Source: BOG-1112 sp964611335
GTDB taxonomy: Bacteria; Bdellovibrionota_B; Oligoflexia; Oligoflexales; Bog-1112
Length of the DNA stretch: 64,000 bases
Assembly: GCA_964611335.1 (NCBI GenBank)
Contig: CAZSXR010000005.1
Coordinates: forward strand, 1 to 64,000
Reading direction: 5' to 3'
Shown here: positions 18,501-24,227 of the stretch, piece after piece
How positions within the stretch are numbered: position 1 is the first letter of the stretch
Layout: every line of letters starts with the position of its first letter
The notes under the pieces: generated by a model
What the model saw: the letters and a program-made list of their open reading frames with translations, nothing else
Database searches by the model: none
What the model was told of the DNA's origin: nothing
Made by a program: the position numbers and the translations under genes

Positions 18501-19789
18501 GTCGCTGGTTCGTGCCATTCTAAACCTTTATGTGAACATTCCGCAGCATCTGTGAATTCTTTTAATGAGAGAATGAGGTCTCTAAGTGGCTTTTTTTGAT
18601 TGGCTGATTGTGAGTGCAAAGAAAGTTTTATTTCATTTAGAGTTCTGCATTCAAAATTAGCATGAACTGACCACTTTCCTTGAGAACATGTAACATCGAT
18701 TTTTTTGTAACTTTCGGGAAAGGGAATGGTTTTGTCGTTACATTCTATGTCTATTTGAAGGCCGTCTTTAAAAGACATTTCATGCTTAGGTTTTTTTGAA
18801 AAAAGAATCTTGTCTTGGACTTTATAGACTGCGTTAGCAATATCTGTAAGTTGTGAGAGTTGGCATGAGTTTTTAGATTCAGAGCTGTCTTTGCATTGAA
18901 GACTTCCATCTTCGTTAAAAATTATATCCTCATGATTTTGACAATGTATGTCTTTTTCTAATTTACAAGAGCTGCTTGATGCTTCAACGAATAAATAGTG
19001 ATCTTTCGCTGCATCGCAAATACAGGAATATCGATTTTCCTTAAATAGTAGTAGATCTTTACCGTTTTCTTGGCATTTGAGTTCTTCACTTATATGACAT
19101 TTGCCATCTTGCCAAACGAGGTCATTGGGATTTGCTTTGCAAGCAGTTTCTGAAAAATCGAATATTTCAGGAAATTTTTTAGAAAAAACTATAGCGAAAT
19201 TCTTATCAGAGTATTTTGTTTTGATTTGAGCAAAACTTAAACATTCTGCTCCCTTGTTTTCCTCTATCCATGCTCCATTTTTATTGAGTTTGAATCGTAT
19301 TTCGGAAGGGTACGCAATAAACCCTTCGTTGCATGTTGCTAGAATTGAGTTTTCTATTGCCACTTTCAATTTAGGATATAAAAGCTCTTTTTTCCCTGAC
19401 TTGTTATCTAGAAAATGGGTGAATTTTGCATTTTTAATGTGTGGAAATTCTTGTGAATCGACTACTTTTTCGCAAGTTCCATTAGCGTGAGAACTGAGAT
19501 CCTGCCATTTCCCGTCCTTACACTCTCTTTTGGGATATTCGCCTTTGATTTTGTAGGATTCTTTACAAAGGGCTTCAAGAATGCTTCCATCCGAAAAGAA
19601 ATTTATACCGTTAACATCTTTACGCGCTTGCGAAGGAAGGGTTACAAATTTCCAAAATGCATGTTCGGGAGCATGCGGCAGTGCGCATAAATTTTCACTG
19701 AAGGGAGTATGTACAGGTTTTTTCAAATTCCTTCTAACGTTGCAGTTTGTTGCATTTAAAATTAGAAAAATCGAAAAAAGCTTTAACAT
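6509..19789 (-). CDS. Giant sushi-like repeat protein with C-terminal glycosyltransferase domain
   Basis: One uninterrupted frame encodes about 4,426 residues. I prefer ATG 19789 (GTGGGG 7 nt upstream) over GTG 19801. A hydrophobic signal of about 17 residues ends at a Cys in N-A-T-N-C, which would be a non-standard lipobox. Nearly all the rest is Cys-rich CCP/sushi-like and EGF-like modules. They are arranged as a three-module super-repeat of about 590 residues, present six times, plus a truncated copy (see the repeat entry). Residues about 4026-4330 look like a GT-A glycosyltransferase of the GMA12/MNN10 (GT34) type: a DDD metal motif at 4141-4143 in the context WMLWLDDDMV, then an NTGF strand, then HEQEA. 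It is presumably secreted or surface-anchored and disulfide-rich. Substrate and role are unknown; adhesion, host interaction or toxin-like delivery are all inference. Confidence 0.8.
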   Translation of the reverse strand: MLKLFSIFLILNATNCNVRRNLKKPVHTPFSENLCALPHAPEHAFWKFVTLPSQARKDVNGINFFSDGSILEALCKESYKIKGEYPKRECKDGKWQDLSSHANGTCEKVVDSQEFPHIKNAKFTHFLDNKSGKKELLYPKLKVAIENSILATCNEGFIAYPSEIRFKLNKNGAWIEENKGAECLSFAQIKTKYSDKNFAIVFSKKFPEIFDFSETACKANPNDLVWQDGKCHISEELKCQENGKDLLLFKENRYSCICDAAKDHYLFVEASSSSCKLEKDIHCQNHEDIIFNEDGSLQCKDSSESKNSCQLSQLTDIANAVYKVQDKILFSKKPKHEMSFKDGLQIDIECNDKTIPFPESYKKIDVTCSQGKWSVHANFECRTLNEIKLSLHSQSANQKKPLRDLILSLKEFTDAAECSHKGLEWHEPATDSAYCAVTEEEQCGQGQSLIFDSQKSQWICACSVNTELFRNDPSEIASCRDLSKISCDDGLTPKYEDANSKIKTCKPKSCDKLPNKELFTNAHLKIPTVNEESHGTKIPLTCEDPSYISKSALFMTCDLGTWTLGPDAKCTDKKGVYESLATDTSVDIQTKEYTSTLTKDDCIGPHLHWGKIGNESDHCELKDNFECREKDGVLFADGSGKSVCKCPIGKHFFRNGEGIVQCRELQKPLCTSHEKPEISKDTYDGESIYECKLQGCTQPPSKTIGFVANLSTYYPINSLFTEKCGTDTFQQGNPIQYKCTGNNSWEKTQGSGNCVLFAEVIKTKILDSSLDDLRTQIALFDKDACSKNNLEWDAKIDTCFIKEDKDCEAKNQGRARYENGKYICSCEDLPSPHIMFKGKNQNTSCQPKPIKCLDTEALFFANGYAYCGEIGTSTNNCSFHKLKNIPHAFYYQNGSRIDLTQDMISNKSVQIHCSLSTIPFPFPQAALSIGCVNGKWEDTPKDFSCKTVKEIVSELHKEPNNHNKPLRGLIPSLANISADGCLSSRSLIWHNGQCTFEYEYYHCSKSRENSILYLDKIGDSRFKETDYKYSKCACPPDFTYLSNPNEIPKCVLETALQCPQGYEPIKHANNYACEEARCSTEDRAFQKFTTIDVIIPTDLEKTKTKIPLDFSCKNQLFPNIETKLTCSLGEWKLDENFKCVNLTDFLSSEKDLETTKPISEHLPQIGKIDEHHCIGSDLSWDKTNSICILSKENECKKSNAKLFYTKTGETECLCDNRNRTEGEKLYKYILGENSFICETEADASKRCKVGEGIYRGPNSETIECLSPASICGRPEYASTHIWDGNNCIDKQVFINNCTGTKNILTPPGISTCITQCDKKPYDGPRASFSQLSLPYSIGGQLTASCKPGYIQYRPLTFTCTNDGSWSSENVDSACLSFDELKKQLAKDNHPSILSKEYIDIANIPQNLCKSGLFFQDGKCHIKEDIDCKNKKMGLAQFIGKTKFTFSCTCEGLGKSHVLFKDHKGEVSCTQHVKCDSRELSVLADGVVTCQSNEYLEGSCDQGDLPEIPNTLTQRSPGIFTKDKDSLTIQCDEFTIPFGIDTHMKLQCKNKHWIYRDTTFKCLSLDAIKKKAPKDNKHDLESQIPLLSSLNSSECTDKRGLKYDGKCHIKEHAACEAKNMKLVYAEGSFTCGCLENEKYFYFKDNSQSTSPQCTSTHSCPSGYKEAKATLQNFGEYDTCIPKNCTTESLIYYLKGTNLLPSYPRTIHDEETYVHCKNGFVLKAGSSSKVKCEYGQWTGKENSTCNPIDLEILKRETDIKDTIPHHKEVCKKPLVWNEYLKKCYEPISSQQIPELNSVHDSKTCKIIKNTQWKNGKCVLAKEASCKDGEILLMDKDGHQVCGCEFGKDFFEAKDSTHPMCVTQSEMKCEGLDKVEFTHHTRDGFKVYACLLQGCRIPPHLKNASFPEGTSGPFAFEQTLQARCNPGLIKYNGDIEYTCTKEKNGWVKNNPSAECLSFKELKSKHVQSKNSAILSETYKDIQTIPENLCKGGLLYKEEKCRIEEDYKCEQKYHGTANFVWNANGFECTCAKDSVMFKADNGKQECKSEIECGLRQHPVMKNGIVVCEDASHLKGLCSLKDLPTIKNAVFKLNETRVGNYRDILVFDPSRIILSCSDSTLPFPSGNSHIEIKCESAHWSSIPENFQCLTLEQIKKQSFTEEDEQKPLSELIPSLKHFKDTKCNDKRSLLWDTETCHIKEEYDNCKDINKKLIYKHEGNENKFECGCEKDQSYFRAINEAPKCVANANSTCDSLTHTREERSEEKYGKYLTCIPRGCQLYTDIKKVLEERNFDIPQFTGVMEHESSISLTCKNGFSLGNETEFLKCKFGKWELTTASCIETSQLLKDSISEVANTVENITEEKNCIDPHRWHNGKCYTHLSKLQKIIRFDDCPPPAIWKDNACHLQEEIQCTDKNQILWIDKDKKTRCGCPIGQDLFTDSHGVTSCKPKQNIQSNLCPEHHTAVQYPDQTEFPVYKCKIQGCIGNPTKDISGVNLTENTYTPKGSSITAECKEGFLQYEDKPTYKCTEESEGADPSWQKAGTGECLRFRDYLNKIRGENDTIELTEHFVKDLESKIHSFYKVTCEENSDLEFENKLFFEKFGQCKIKAVKNCSEQGASAEFMKDRFRCKCPKNQVLFAQEKTLKCLPVKDVKNICSGYRKLGNPDNNNIQKCEDNEEVANHCSRRNLPHVENGIVENKDYDELEAPNTLVSIKCSDKFLSYENGSVSIDTTCISEKKWSEIPSNFRCENLNTALSHIDSQRNGDTVAQIFPYLAKLPEQDCSEKRGLKYESNRCYVAAEDTCKKDYFNTMLLFDSTSKDKTRCGCPKGQKLYKRSDNSYECTTPISLTDKQEEITHTDSGIKEIINKRCTNSDLRKFDVASKGLLLDASESVKDHFDHNSLFPLICNENLIPNSYPLNLRCDFGAWVLEGHPHCSHLETLVGDISHQNTPINLQNIHQTLSKLTTEELCKKNTAFIWDELKRKQGCHLKQEYDCYKNQKGILISNGSKVVCGCEKGKSLFKSEPNKAPVCTKDSDISCSDMQKKVVSSTLPSISSCEDIQCTHEFPDLDVLSFSKKVINQNDHSSIEDITTESKFIKNTKIIGNCITSLIPYPSKDITYTCTADGWSKDNQNYACLSFNQLLDKLQETKTDSILSKNYPEITSTDYTAILKECKNKNSEVIYRSSKKRMECACTEEGQVLSENGCVLKSALREKCKSIEKLATDANGVTSCIPDKELENYCLLEKKIPNTIYTLDAHLVEVDDFFKNGTKIKISCDEKTIPYSGSANLPTRDTLTCNSGPKWSNVQFSCKKLEDIKNAIKSDTNQYNKNIRNFIPILSQIDQVDCTEERGLSWDSTYKCHIIGERDCLASGRKYMFDGSSWTCKCENGESYFKKENKNPACISTQNATCSDYSKYEISDKDGYKYCKPRDCMVEGIVKVLNNKNYKTPTTTIDHEKTIPLTCADNHIPKEAGDAKLSCSFGTPTLSENSGCIKLTDLLNQVDGNKKISDLPSFKVIEQLPKEACEAAGLSFINDQCHLYKCALSDLKIELDSRNFTSSQLPQSNQFYNEGQNLNVSCTEPKIPYPSAKLTSSMTCKEGKWELEDKDFICSDLETVIASLSKQHVGQFVKDHIPYLKTTDTSHPECSKWPGTSATFDGSAAKCGCGPGKKYFEKEGGGTCVADVNCEKGFKETKLNNTELYNVFKCTEESCTKPNLTSLELQHFEFVEQLQADVNDYEINTELHLYCKNTIPNKSKITLSCHKGGWLLTNDAACKELKDLIFNSGKTYKIPFLNDYIKIKDNENLKYISSIDKSTCEKTSTLDWKEVTNKIKGNKKHICLIKHECKKGTTLALARSNDNPICMCDNFQPKFVDNEENSQTDLGSVLYFDNDGNCKMENTLIDECKNSGGILNKDDKIHAKCLHGFEACSYLDSKAKSKDEKRVWYDDGSQKRCEFRSRFNEFCSNEQTTLDASTPPKCTVKSGKSSEWDKICKSDYWLDGKNDDLCKTPDDKCPQGSIWNEEKKRCKYNDKVKMIILSGFDYFGNTESEVIARKVIKDSHSKYIENQKDKDSYKKISFSKYKDKCNNEISFNGKNSSEKLDQKQHRNVVSDTLEPNCLGYWGKIYYLKQILNDDIYLDGKTWMLWLDDDMVLRKDHSYSLLQLSANIPDTIHIVMAHDKDLLKIKENENKKIEFKDGHISTNSNLFEVNTGFIMVRLSEKSKEIINKWYELRNQVVMKGNLPMTLGLCRNQICFHEQEAYNDYLRKDFPESFKIFHPDEGLNNLTGINRFVRVSHYDPSKELDQRILAYESNEKGTGDPDFIKCDVKKDIMCQCTGLARKGFKLSTQSYRALVISRWYSIENAQLPSDITKFSEDEKFHFFKNVEINDDYSYSSYNFRKFCIEKLLEGKNMKDDLGNMPRTLAPSPTPKTPQ
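8469..19250 (-). repeat. A-B-C super-repeat inside the giant gene
   Basis: Three module types recur in fixed order, each recognised by the segment after its CCP-like W-x-x-x-x-x-x-C end. Type A (C-L-S-F-x-x-L) lies near 19230, 17525, 15666, 13930, 12165 and 10397. Type B (F-x-C-x-x-L-x-x-I then P-x-L and C-x-x-x-R-G/S-L) lies near 18645, 16948, 15100, 13355, 11556 and 9880. Type C (C-x-x-G-x-W then D/L-L) lies near 18080, 16375, 14555, 12787, 10995 and 9322. Spacing between like modules is about 1.67-1.86 kb. A seventh partial unit has B near 8972 and C near 8485 but no A. Modules end in a C-H-I-K-E-E-like motif and a C-x-C-x-x-G-x-x-Y/L-F EGF-like piece. Copies are diverged, so the repeat is clear in protein rather than DNA. 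Confidence 0.8.
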
Positions 19790-19986
19790 GGAAAACCCCA
19801 CTTGGTGATTTCGATATAATTCTTGTTTTCAATATTCTATTTGACGACTTTGCTTGTTTAAAGAAAGATGAGTCCGCTGGGTTTAACGTTGTGATTTTGG
19901 GTCTATTTTCAAGGCATTGAATTTTATGTGGACTCCTTGGAAGGCTCTGCTAGTGTGGGCCCTTTATAAGCTTTAAGGATGGGAAA
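19790..19986. promoter_or_regulatory. Divergent intergenic region, giant gene/agmatinase
   Basis: This gap of about 197 bp lies between two divergent starts and must contain both promoters. AT-rich runs near 19815-19845 are possible minus-strand promoter elements, but none is close enough to consensus to assign. AAGGA at 19974-19978 is the ribosome site of the plus-strand gene. I see no other structure. Confidence 0.35.
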
Positions 19987-21048
19987 ATGGGAACTCTTTC
20001 ACGTGAAACTTTGGAAATGATTGAGAGTGGATCAGCAGCAGGGGACGATACGGGGATTTTTGGAACCTATACGCGTGAAGACGAAGCTTCCTTAGTTCTC
20101 TATCCTGTGCGTTGGGAGCCAACGACGTCCTATGGAGGGGGAACTTCCGAAGGGCCGGATATTATTTTAGAGGCGAGTCGTCAGATGGATCTGGAAGATC
20201 TTTGTTTCGATAGGCCTTACCGATCGGGAATTTACCTTGACAGTGGATGCAATGATATTAACGAATGGAATAAGAAAGCTGGTCTTCTTGTGAATTCTAT
20301 TCGTGAAAGAGGTGAAGGTTCCGCTCAGGAAGATATAGCTGCGGTGAATAAACTTTCAGCTCAGGTTAATAAAGTTGTTTATGAAGACACTTCTCGTCTA
20401 ACAAAAAATGGCAAGTTTGTAGGTGTGATTGGTGGAGATCATTCTTCTCCTTACGGTTATATCAAGCATCTTGCGGAAACGCATTCCCAATTTGGAATTT
20501 TACATTTCGATGCTCATTTGGATCTGAGAGATTCTTTTGAAGGGTTCAAACATTCTCATGCCTCGATTATGAACAATGTTCTCACAGATTTTCCACAGGT
20601 CACGAAACTGATTTCAATCGGTATTCGTGATTTTTCTTTTATGGAAAAGGATTTTTGTCGCAAACATTCTAATCGTGTGAAGGTTTATTCGGATCGACAT
20701 TGTTTCCGATTAAAACAGGAAGGTTTTTTGTTTTCCAAAATAACAAAAGAAATTCTCTCTCAATTGCCTCAAAAAGTTTATGTTTCTTTTGATATCGATG
20801 GTCTGGATCAACGCTTCTGTCCTTCGACAGGAACTCCGGTTCCTGGAGGATTGGAATTTGCTGAGGCTAATTATTTGATTGAAGAATTAGCGTTGAGTGG
20901 AAAGACTATTATTGGGTTTGACCTATGTGAAGTTGCTAGATCTGCAGATTCGGAGTGGGATGGAAATGTGGCTTCACGTATTTTGTATAAACTATGTGGA
21001 GCTTTATTGTATTCACAGGGAAAAATCGAACGCAGTACAGATTTTTAA
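19987..21048 (+). CDS. Agmatinase/arginase (ureohydrolase) family protein
   Basis: The 353-residue cytoplasmic enzyme belongs to the Mn-dependent ureohydrolases, which hydrolyse guanidino groups (agmatine to putrescine plus urea, or arginine to ornithine plus urea). The metal-binding motifs are present in order: GGDHS near residue 157, FDAHLDLR near 176 and SFDIDGLD near 270. A family-typical GTPVPGG loop follows. It is longer than the usual 300 or so residues because of an N-terminal extension of about 60. The sequence favours a SpeB-like agmatinase, but arginase or formimidoglutamase cannot be excluded. The ATG at 19987 has AAGGA upstream. It converges with spoT, with 9 bp between them. Confidence 0.85.
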   Translation: MGTLSRETLEMIESGSAAGDDTGIFGTYTREDEASLVLYPVRWEPTTSYGGGTSEGPDIILEASRQMDLEDLCFDRPYRSGIYLDSGCNDINEWNKKAGLLVNSIRERGEGSAQEDIAAVNKLSAQVNKVVYEDTSRLTKNGKFVGVIGGDHSSPYGYIKHLAETHSQFGILHFDAHLDLRDSFEGFKHSHASIMNNVLTDFPQVTKLISIGIRDFSFMEKDFCRKHSNRVKVYSDRHCFRLKQEGFLFSKITKEILSQLPQKVYVSFDIDGLDQRFCPSTGTPVPGGLEFAEANYLIEELALSGKTIIGFDLCEVARSADSEWDGNVASRILYKLCGALLYSQGKIERSTDF

Positions 21049-21057
21049 GAGGGTTTT

Positions 21058-23352
21058 TTAGGACTCTTTTTGTGTTTTAGTTTTCTGTTTGGGTATGCGA
21101 CTCACGCTTTGTCTTTCTACAAGAATGACATCCGGAATAGCTTCTATTTTCTTGCTTACTTCTTGAAGGTGAGTAAGGTTGCGGATCGCAATTTCAAAAT
21201 AGAATGTGCCTTTTCTATCTGAAGAAACTTTGACTTGTGCCTTCAAAATATTTGCACCACAGGAGGATATGGCAGCCGTGACGTCAGCAAGAAGTCCTTG
21301 TCTGTCTCCGGAAAGTATACGTAAGTAGACTTTATGAGATACTTCGTCAGAACTTTCTCCACTTTGCCATGCTACAGGAATGCGTCTTGCAGGATCCAAA
21401 TCCAAACCTCTTGAGCAATCTATACGATGCACAGAAACTCCACGCCCGCGTGTTATAAAACCAAAAATTTCTTCACCTGGAAGCGGGTTGCAACAGCGTC
21501 CGAAAGTTACGAGTATGTTATCCATTCCTGAAACAAGAACACCCGACCCCCCCACGCGTGGTAAGGATGTTTCTGTTTTAACAATTTCGGGAATAAGACT
21601 TGTAGTGTTAGAAGTTTGTTTTTCAGGAAAGACCTTGAGTAGAAGTTCGGGAACATTAACACGTCCGTAGCCAATGGCGCTGTAGAGTTCTTCTGCAGAA
21701 CTTTCTTTAGCTGCTCTCACAAGAGCATCGAGTTTGTTCCCAAGTTTATTCAGATCTAAATTTCTGCGTTGCAAGCATTCATTGAGAATTTCTTTTCCAA
21801 TTTTCTTACTTTTAGTGCGTTCTTCTTCTCTGAAAAAAGAACGAATTTTATTCTTTGCTTTGGCGCTGATTACGAAATTAAGCCAATCTTTGGAAGGTTT
21901 CTGATTTGGAGACGTGAAAATTTCTACGATGTCACCTGAATGAAGCTTTCCTCTTAAGGGTGTAATGCGTCCGTTTACTTTTGCGCCTACAGCACAAAGT
22001 CCTACGTCTGAGTGTACGGAAAATGCGAAGTCTAGGGGGGTTGCTTCTGCGGGAAGTTGTATCACATCTCCCTGGGGGGTAAATACGAAGATCTCTTCTT
22101 CGAAAAGATCGACTTTGATAGCGGCAAGAAATTCGTTGGGATCTTCCACTTCATTTTGAAGCTCCATCATTTGTCGGAGCCATGCAAATTTTTCGAGGTC
22201 CGTTTTTTCAGCTTTAGGATCGACTTGTTCCTTGTAAGACCAGTGTGCAGCAACCCCATACTCACAAATGCGATGCATTTCGTGAGTACGAATTTGTATT
22301 TCAGCAGGTGTTCCATTGGGTCTAATAACGGTTGTATGTAGAGACTGGTAGAAGTTGGGTTTAGGCATCGCAATATAATCTTTGAAACGACCTGGCATGG
22401 GTTTCCACATTGCATGCACGATGCCTACAGCTTCGTAACAGTCTTTGATCGAATCTACAAGTATACGAAAGGCGAAAAGATCATGGATGTCTTCGAAGGC
22501 TAGTTGCCTATTTACCATTTTTTTATAGATGGAATAAAAATGTTTAGGTCGACCTGAAACTTTTACATTTTTAAACCCATATTTTTTCAATTCATTTTCA
22601 AGAATTTCTACAACTTCTTTGATGTAGACTTCTCTTTCTTTTTTCTTTGAAGAAATATTGCGACGAATCTCTTTATAGATCTCGTGTTTGGTTTCTTTGA
22701 GACACAGATCTTCCAGCTCGCTTTTAATATTATAAATACCCAAACGTCCTGCAAGGGGTGCGTAGATATCGAGTGTTTCCTGTGCTATGCGTCTTCTTTT
22801 TTCACCTGTTAGGGAACCCAAGGTACGCATATTGTGCAAACGATCCGCAAGTTTGATGATGATGACGCGCAAATCTTTTGCCATCGCAATAATCATCTTG
22901 CGGAAATTTTCTGCCATCCTTTCTTGCTTGGAATTGAATTTGATTTTGGAAAGTTTGGTAAGTCCATCTACGATTTCTGTAATTTCATTTCCAAACTCTT
23001 TACGGATTTCGTCGAGAGAGGTGTTTGTATCTTCGACGACATCGTGAAGGAGAGCAGCGACTAAACTTGTTACATCGACTTTTAAATCTGCGAGTACATC
23101 GGAAACAGCGATGGGGTGACAAATATAAGGTTCACCGGAACTGCGTTTTTGATCACTGTGTTTCAGTGCTGCAAATTGGTAGGCTTTGTCAATGAGAGCG
23201 AGTGAGGCGTCATCTTTAATATACAGACGAGCTTTATTCATGAATTTTTCGAGACAGGCTTCGGGTGTAAGGGGCTCTGCCAGTTTTTTCTTTGGCAAAC
23301 GGGTGGAGACTTTTTCTTCAGAGGAGTCTATCGCTTTTTCATTGTCACTCAT
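21058..23352 (-). CDS. spoT: Bifunctional (p)ppGpp synthetase/hydrolase, RelA/SpoT family
   Basis: The 764-residue cytoplasmic enzyme makes and degrades the alarmone (p)ppGpp in the stringent response. Domains in order: HD hydrolase (about 55-200, with the intact HD pair in ALLHDVVEDT), synthetase (about 250-375, with GRPKHFYSIYKK and the F-K-D-Y-I-A-M-P-K loop), TGS (about 410-470), a helical/zinc region (Cys-Cys in GRCCNPLP) and a C-terminal ACT domain (about 675-750). The intact HD residues support a hydrolase-competent Rsh rather than a RelA-type synthetase only. It starts 12 bp after the gmk stop, so the two form an operon. In many proteobacteria rpoZ lies between these genes; here it does not. 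Confidence 0.95.
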   Translation of the reverse strand: MSDNEKAIDSSEEKVSTRLPKKKLAEPLTPEACLEKFMNKARLYIKDDASLALIDKAYQFAALKHSDQKRSSGEPYICHPIAVSDVLADLKVDVTSLVAALLHDVVEDTNTSLDEIRKEFGNEITEIVDGLTKLSKIKFNSKQERMAENFRKMIIAMAKDLRVIIIKLADRLHNMRTLGSLTGEKRRRIAQETLDIYAPLAGRLGIYNIKSELEDLCLKETKHEIYKEIRRNISSKKKEREVYIKEVVEILENELKKYGFKNVKVSGRPKHFYSIYKKMVNRQLAFEDIHDLFAFRILVDSIKDCYEAVGIVHAMWKPMPGRFKDYIAMPKPNFYQSLHTTVIRPNGTPAEIQIRTHEMHRICEYGVAAHWSYKEQVDPKAEKTDLEKFAWLRQMMELQNEVEDPNEFLAAIKVDLFEEEIFVFTPQGDVIQLPAEATPLDFAFSVHSDVGLCAVGAKVNGRITPLRGKLHSGDIVEIFTSPNQKPSKDWLNFVISAKAKNKIRSFFREEERTKSKKIGKEILNECLQRRNLDLNKLGNKLDALVRAAKESSAEELYSAIGYGRVNVPELLLKVFPEKQTSNTTSLIPEIVKTETSLPRVGGSGVLVSGMDNILVTFGRCCNPLPGEEIFGFITRGRGVSVHRIDCSRGLDLDPARRIPVAWQSGESSDEVSHKVYLRILSGDRQGLLADVTAAISSCGANILKAQVKVSSDRKGTFYFEIAIRNLTHLQEVSKKIEAIPDVILVERQSVSRIPKQKTKTQKES

Positions 23353-23364
23353 GGGGCCTCGTCT

Positions 23365-24036
23365 CTACGTCCGCATTGATGCGGGAATGGTGTCTGAATT
23401 CCAAGGATGCTTTTGAAGTTCATCTATAAGCGATTGACAGTGCTTGAGTCCTTCTTCGTGTGTCAATGTTACAGGTCGACCTTTGATCACGAGATTTTGA
23501 AGTTCTCCATAAGCTCTTTCAAGGTCGTCGTTGATAATAAAATGTTCGAAATTTTTTCCTGCTAAAATTTCTTCCTGCGCAGTTTTCAAACGACGCCATC
23601 GCACTTCAAGACTATCTGTTCCACGAAGTTTGAGTCGATTCCATAAAATTTCTATGGAAGGCGGCATAATAAAAATCGCACATGCGTCAGCATAGTCTTT
23701 ACGTATTTTTTTTGCACCTTGAACATCGATTTCTAGAAGTGCACGGCGTCCTTGTTTGTGTATGCGCTCGATTTCAGCTTTGCTGGTTCCGTAAAGGTTT
23801 CCAAATACGCGAGCCCATTCTACAAGGTCATGGTTTTTCTCATGCTCCATGAACCGTTTCTCATCCACATACCAATAATGAACGCCATCAGTTTCGCCTT
23901 TTCGTATAGGTCGTGTGGTAATGCTGATGGAAAAACTGAGTGAGGGATTTTCTTTGACAAGACGGCGGGTTAGGGTTGTTTTACCCGTCCCTGAAGGGGC
24001 TGTGACTATAATGACGGAGCTAAGTGGTACTATCAT
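23365..24036 (-). CDS. gmk: Guanylate kinase
   Basis: The 223-residue enzyme phosphorylates GMP to GDP with ATP. It shows the P-loop APSGTGKTT at residues 13-21, the GMP-binding S/T-T-R-x-x-R-x-G-E segment near 41-49, the conserved GVHYWYVD, the EWARVFGNLYGTSK stretch and LLEIDVQGA. The length is normal for the family. It is the first gene of a gmk-spoT operon, linking guanine nucleotide supply to the alarmone enzyme. No strong ribosome site precedes the start; AGGA lies about 11 nt upstream. Confidence 0.95.
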   Translation of the reverse strand: MIVPLSSVIIVTAPSGTGKTTLTRRLVKENPSLSFSISITTRPIRKGETDGVHYWYVDEKRFMEHEKNHDLVEWARVFGNLYGTSKAEIERIHKQGRRALLEIDVQGAKKIRKDYADACAIFIMPPSIEILWNRLKLRGTDSLEVRWRRLKTAQEEILAGKNFEHFIINDDLERAYGELQNLVIKGRPVTLTHEEGLKHCQSLIDELQKHPWNSDTIPASMRT

Positions 24037-24112
24037 GGGTCCAGGTCCTAAGTTGCTGTAGGTGTTATCGGAGATTCCCCTTTTTAGGTTTACCTACTAT
24101 TTGCAAGCTAGC

Positions 24113-24225
24113 AAAAAACCACATCTTATTGACGGCGTCTTTCTGAGTCTTGGGAGTTTATAAAGGGGGTGATTGGATAAGGGTGATTCTGTCAATAAGT
24201 GGCTTGTTTGGGGATTGTGGTTTTT
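24113..24225 (-). terminator. Possible long-loop terminator between the sushi lipoprotein gene and gmk
   Basis: Two nested inverted repeats lie just beyond the lipoprotein stop: AAAACCACA-type arms (24113-24123 with 24216-24225) and CCAC..TTATTGAC arms (24119-24133 with 24191-24202, 3-nt bulge). Read on the minus strand, the last arm runs into TTTTTT at 24118-24113. The loop of about 57 nt is long for a terminator, so this is tentative. The DNA between it and 24036 should hold the gmk promoter. Confidence 0.4.
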
Positions 24226-24227
24226 GT

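Noticed and set aside
8469..19250. DNA tandem repeats or a CRISPR array in the giant gene
   Set aside because: The periodicity is at the protein level with diverged codons; no short identical direct repeats with spacers are visible.
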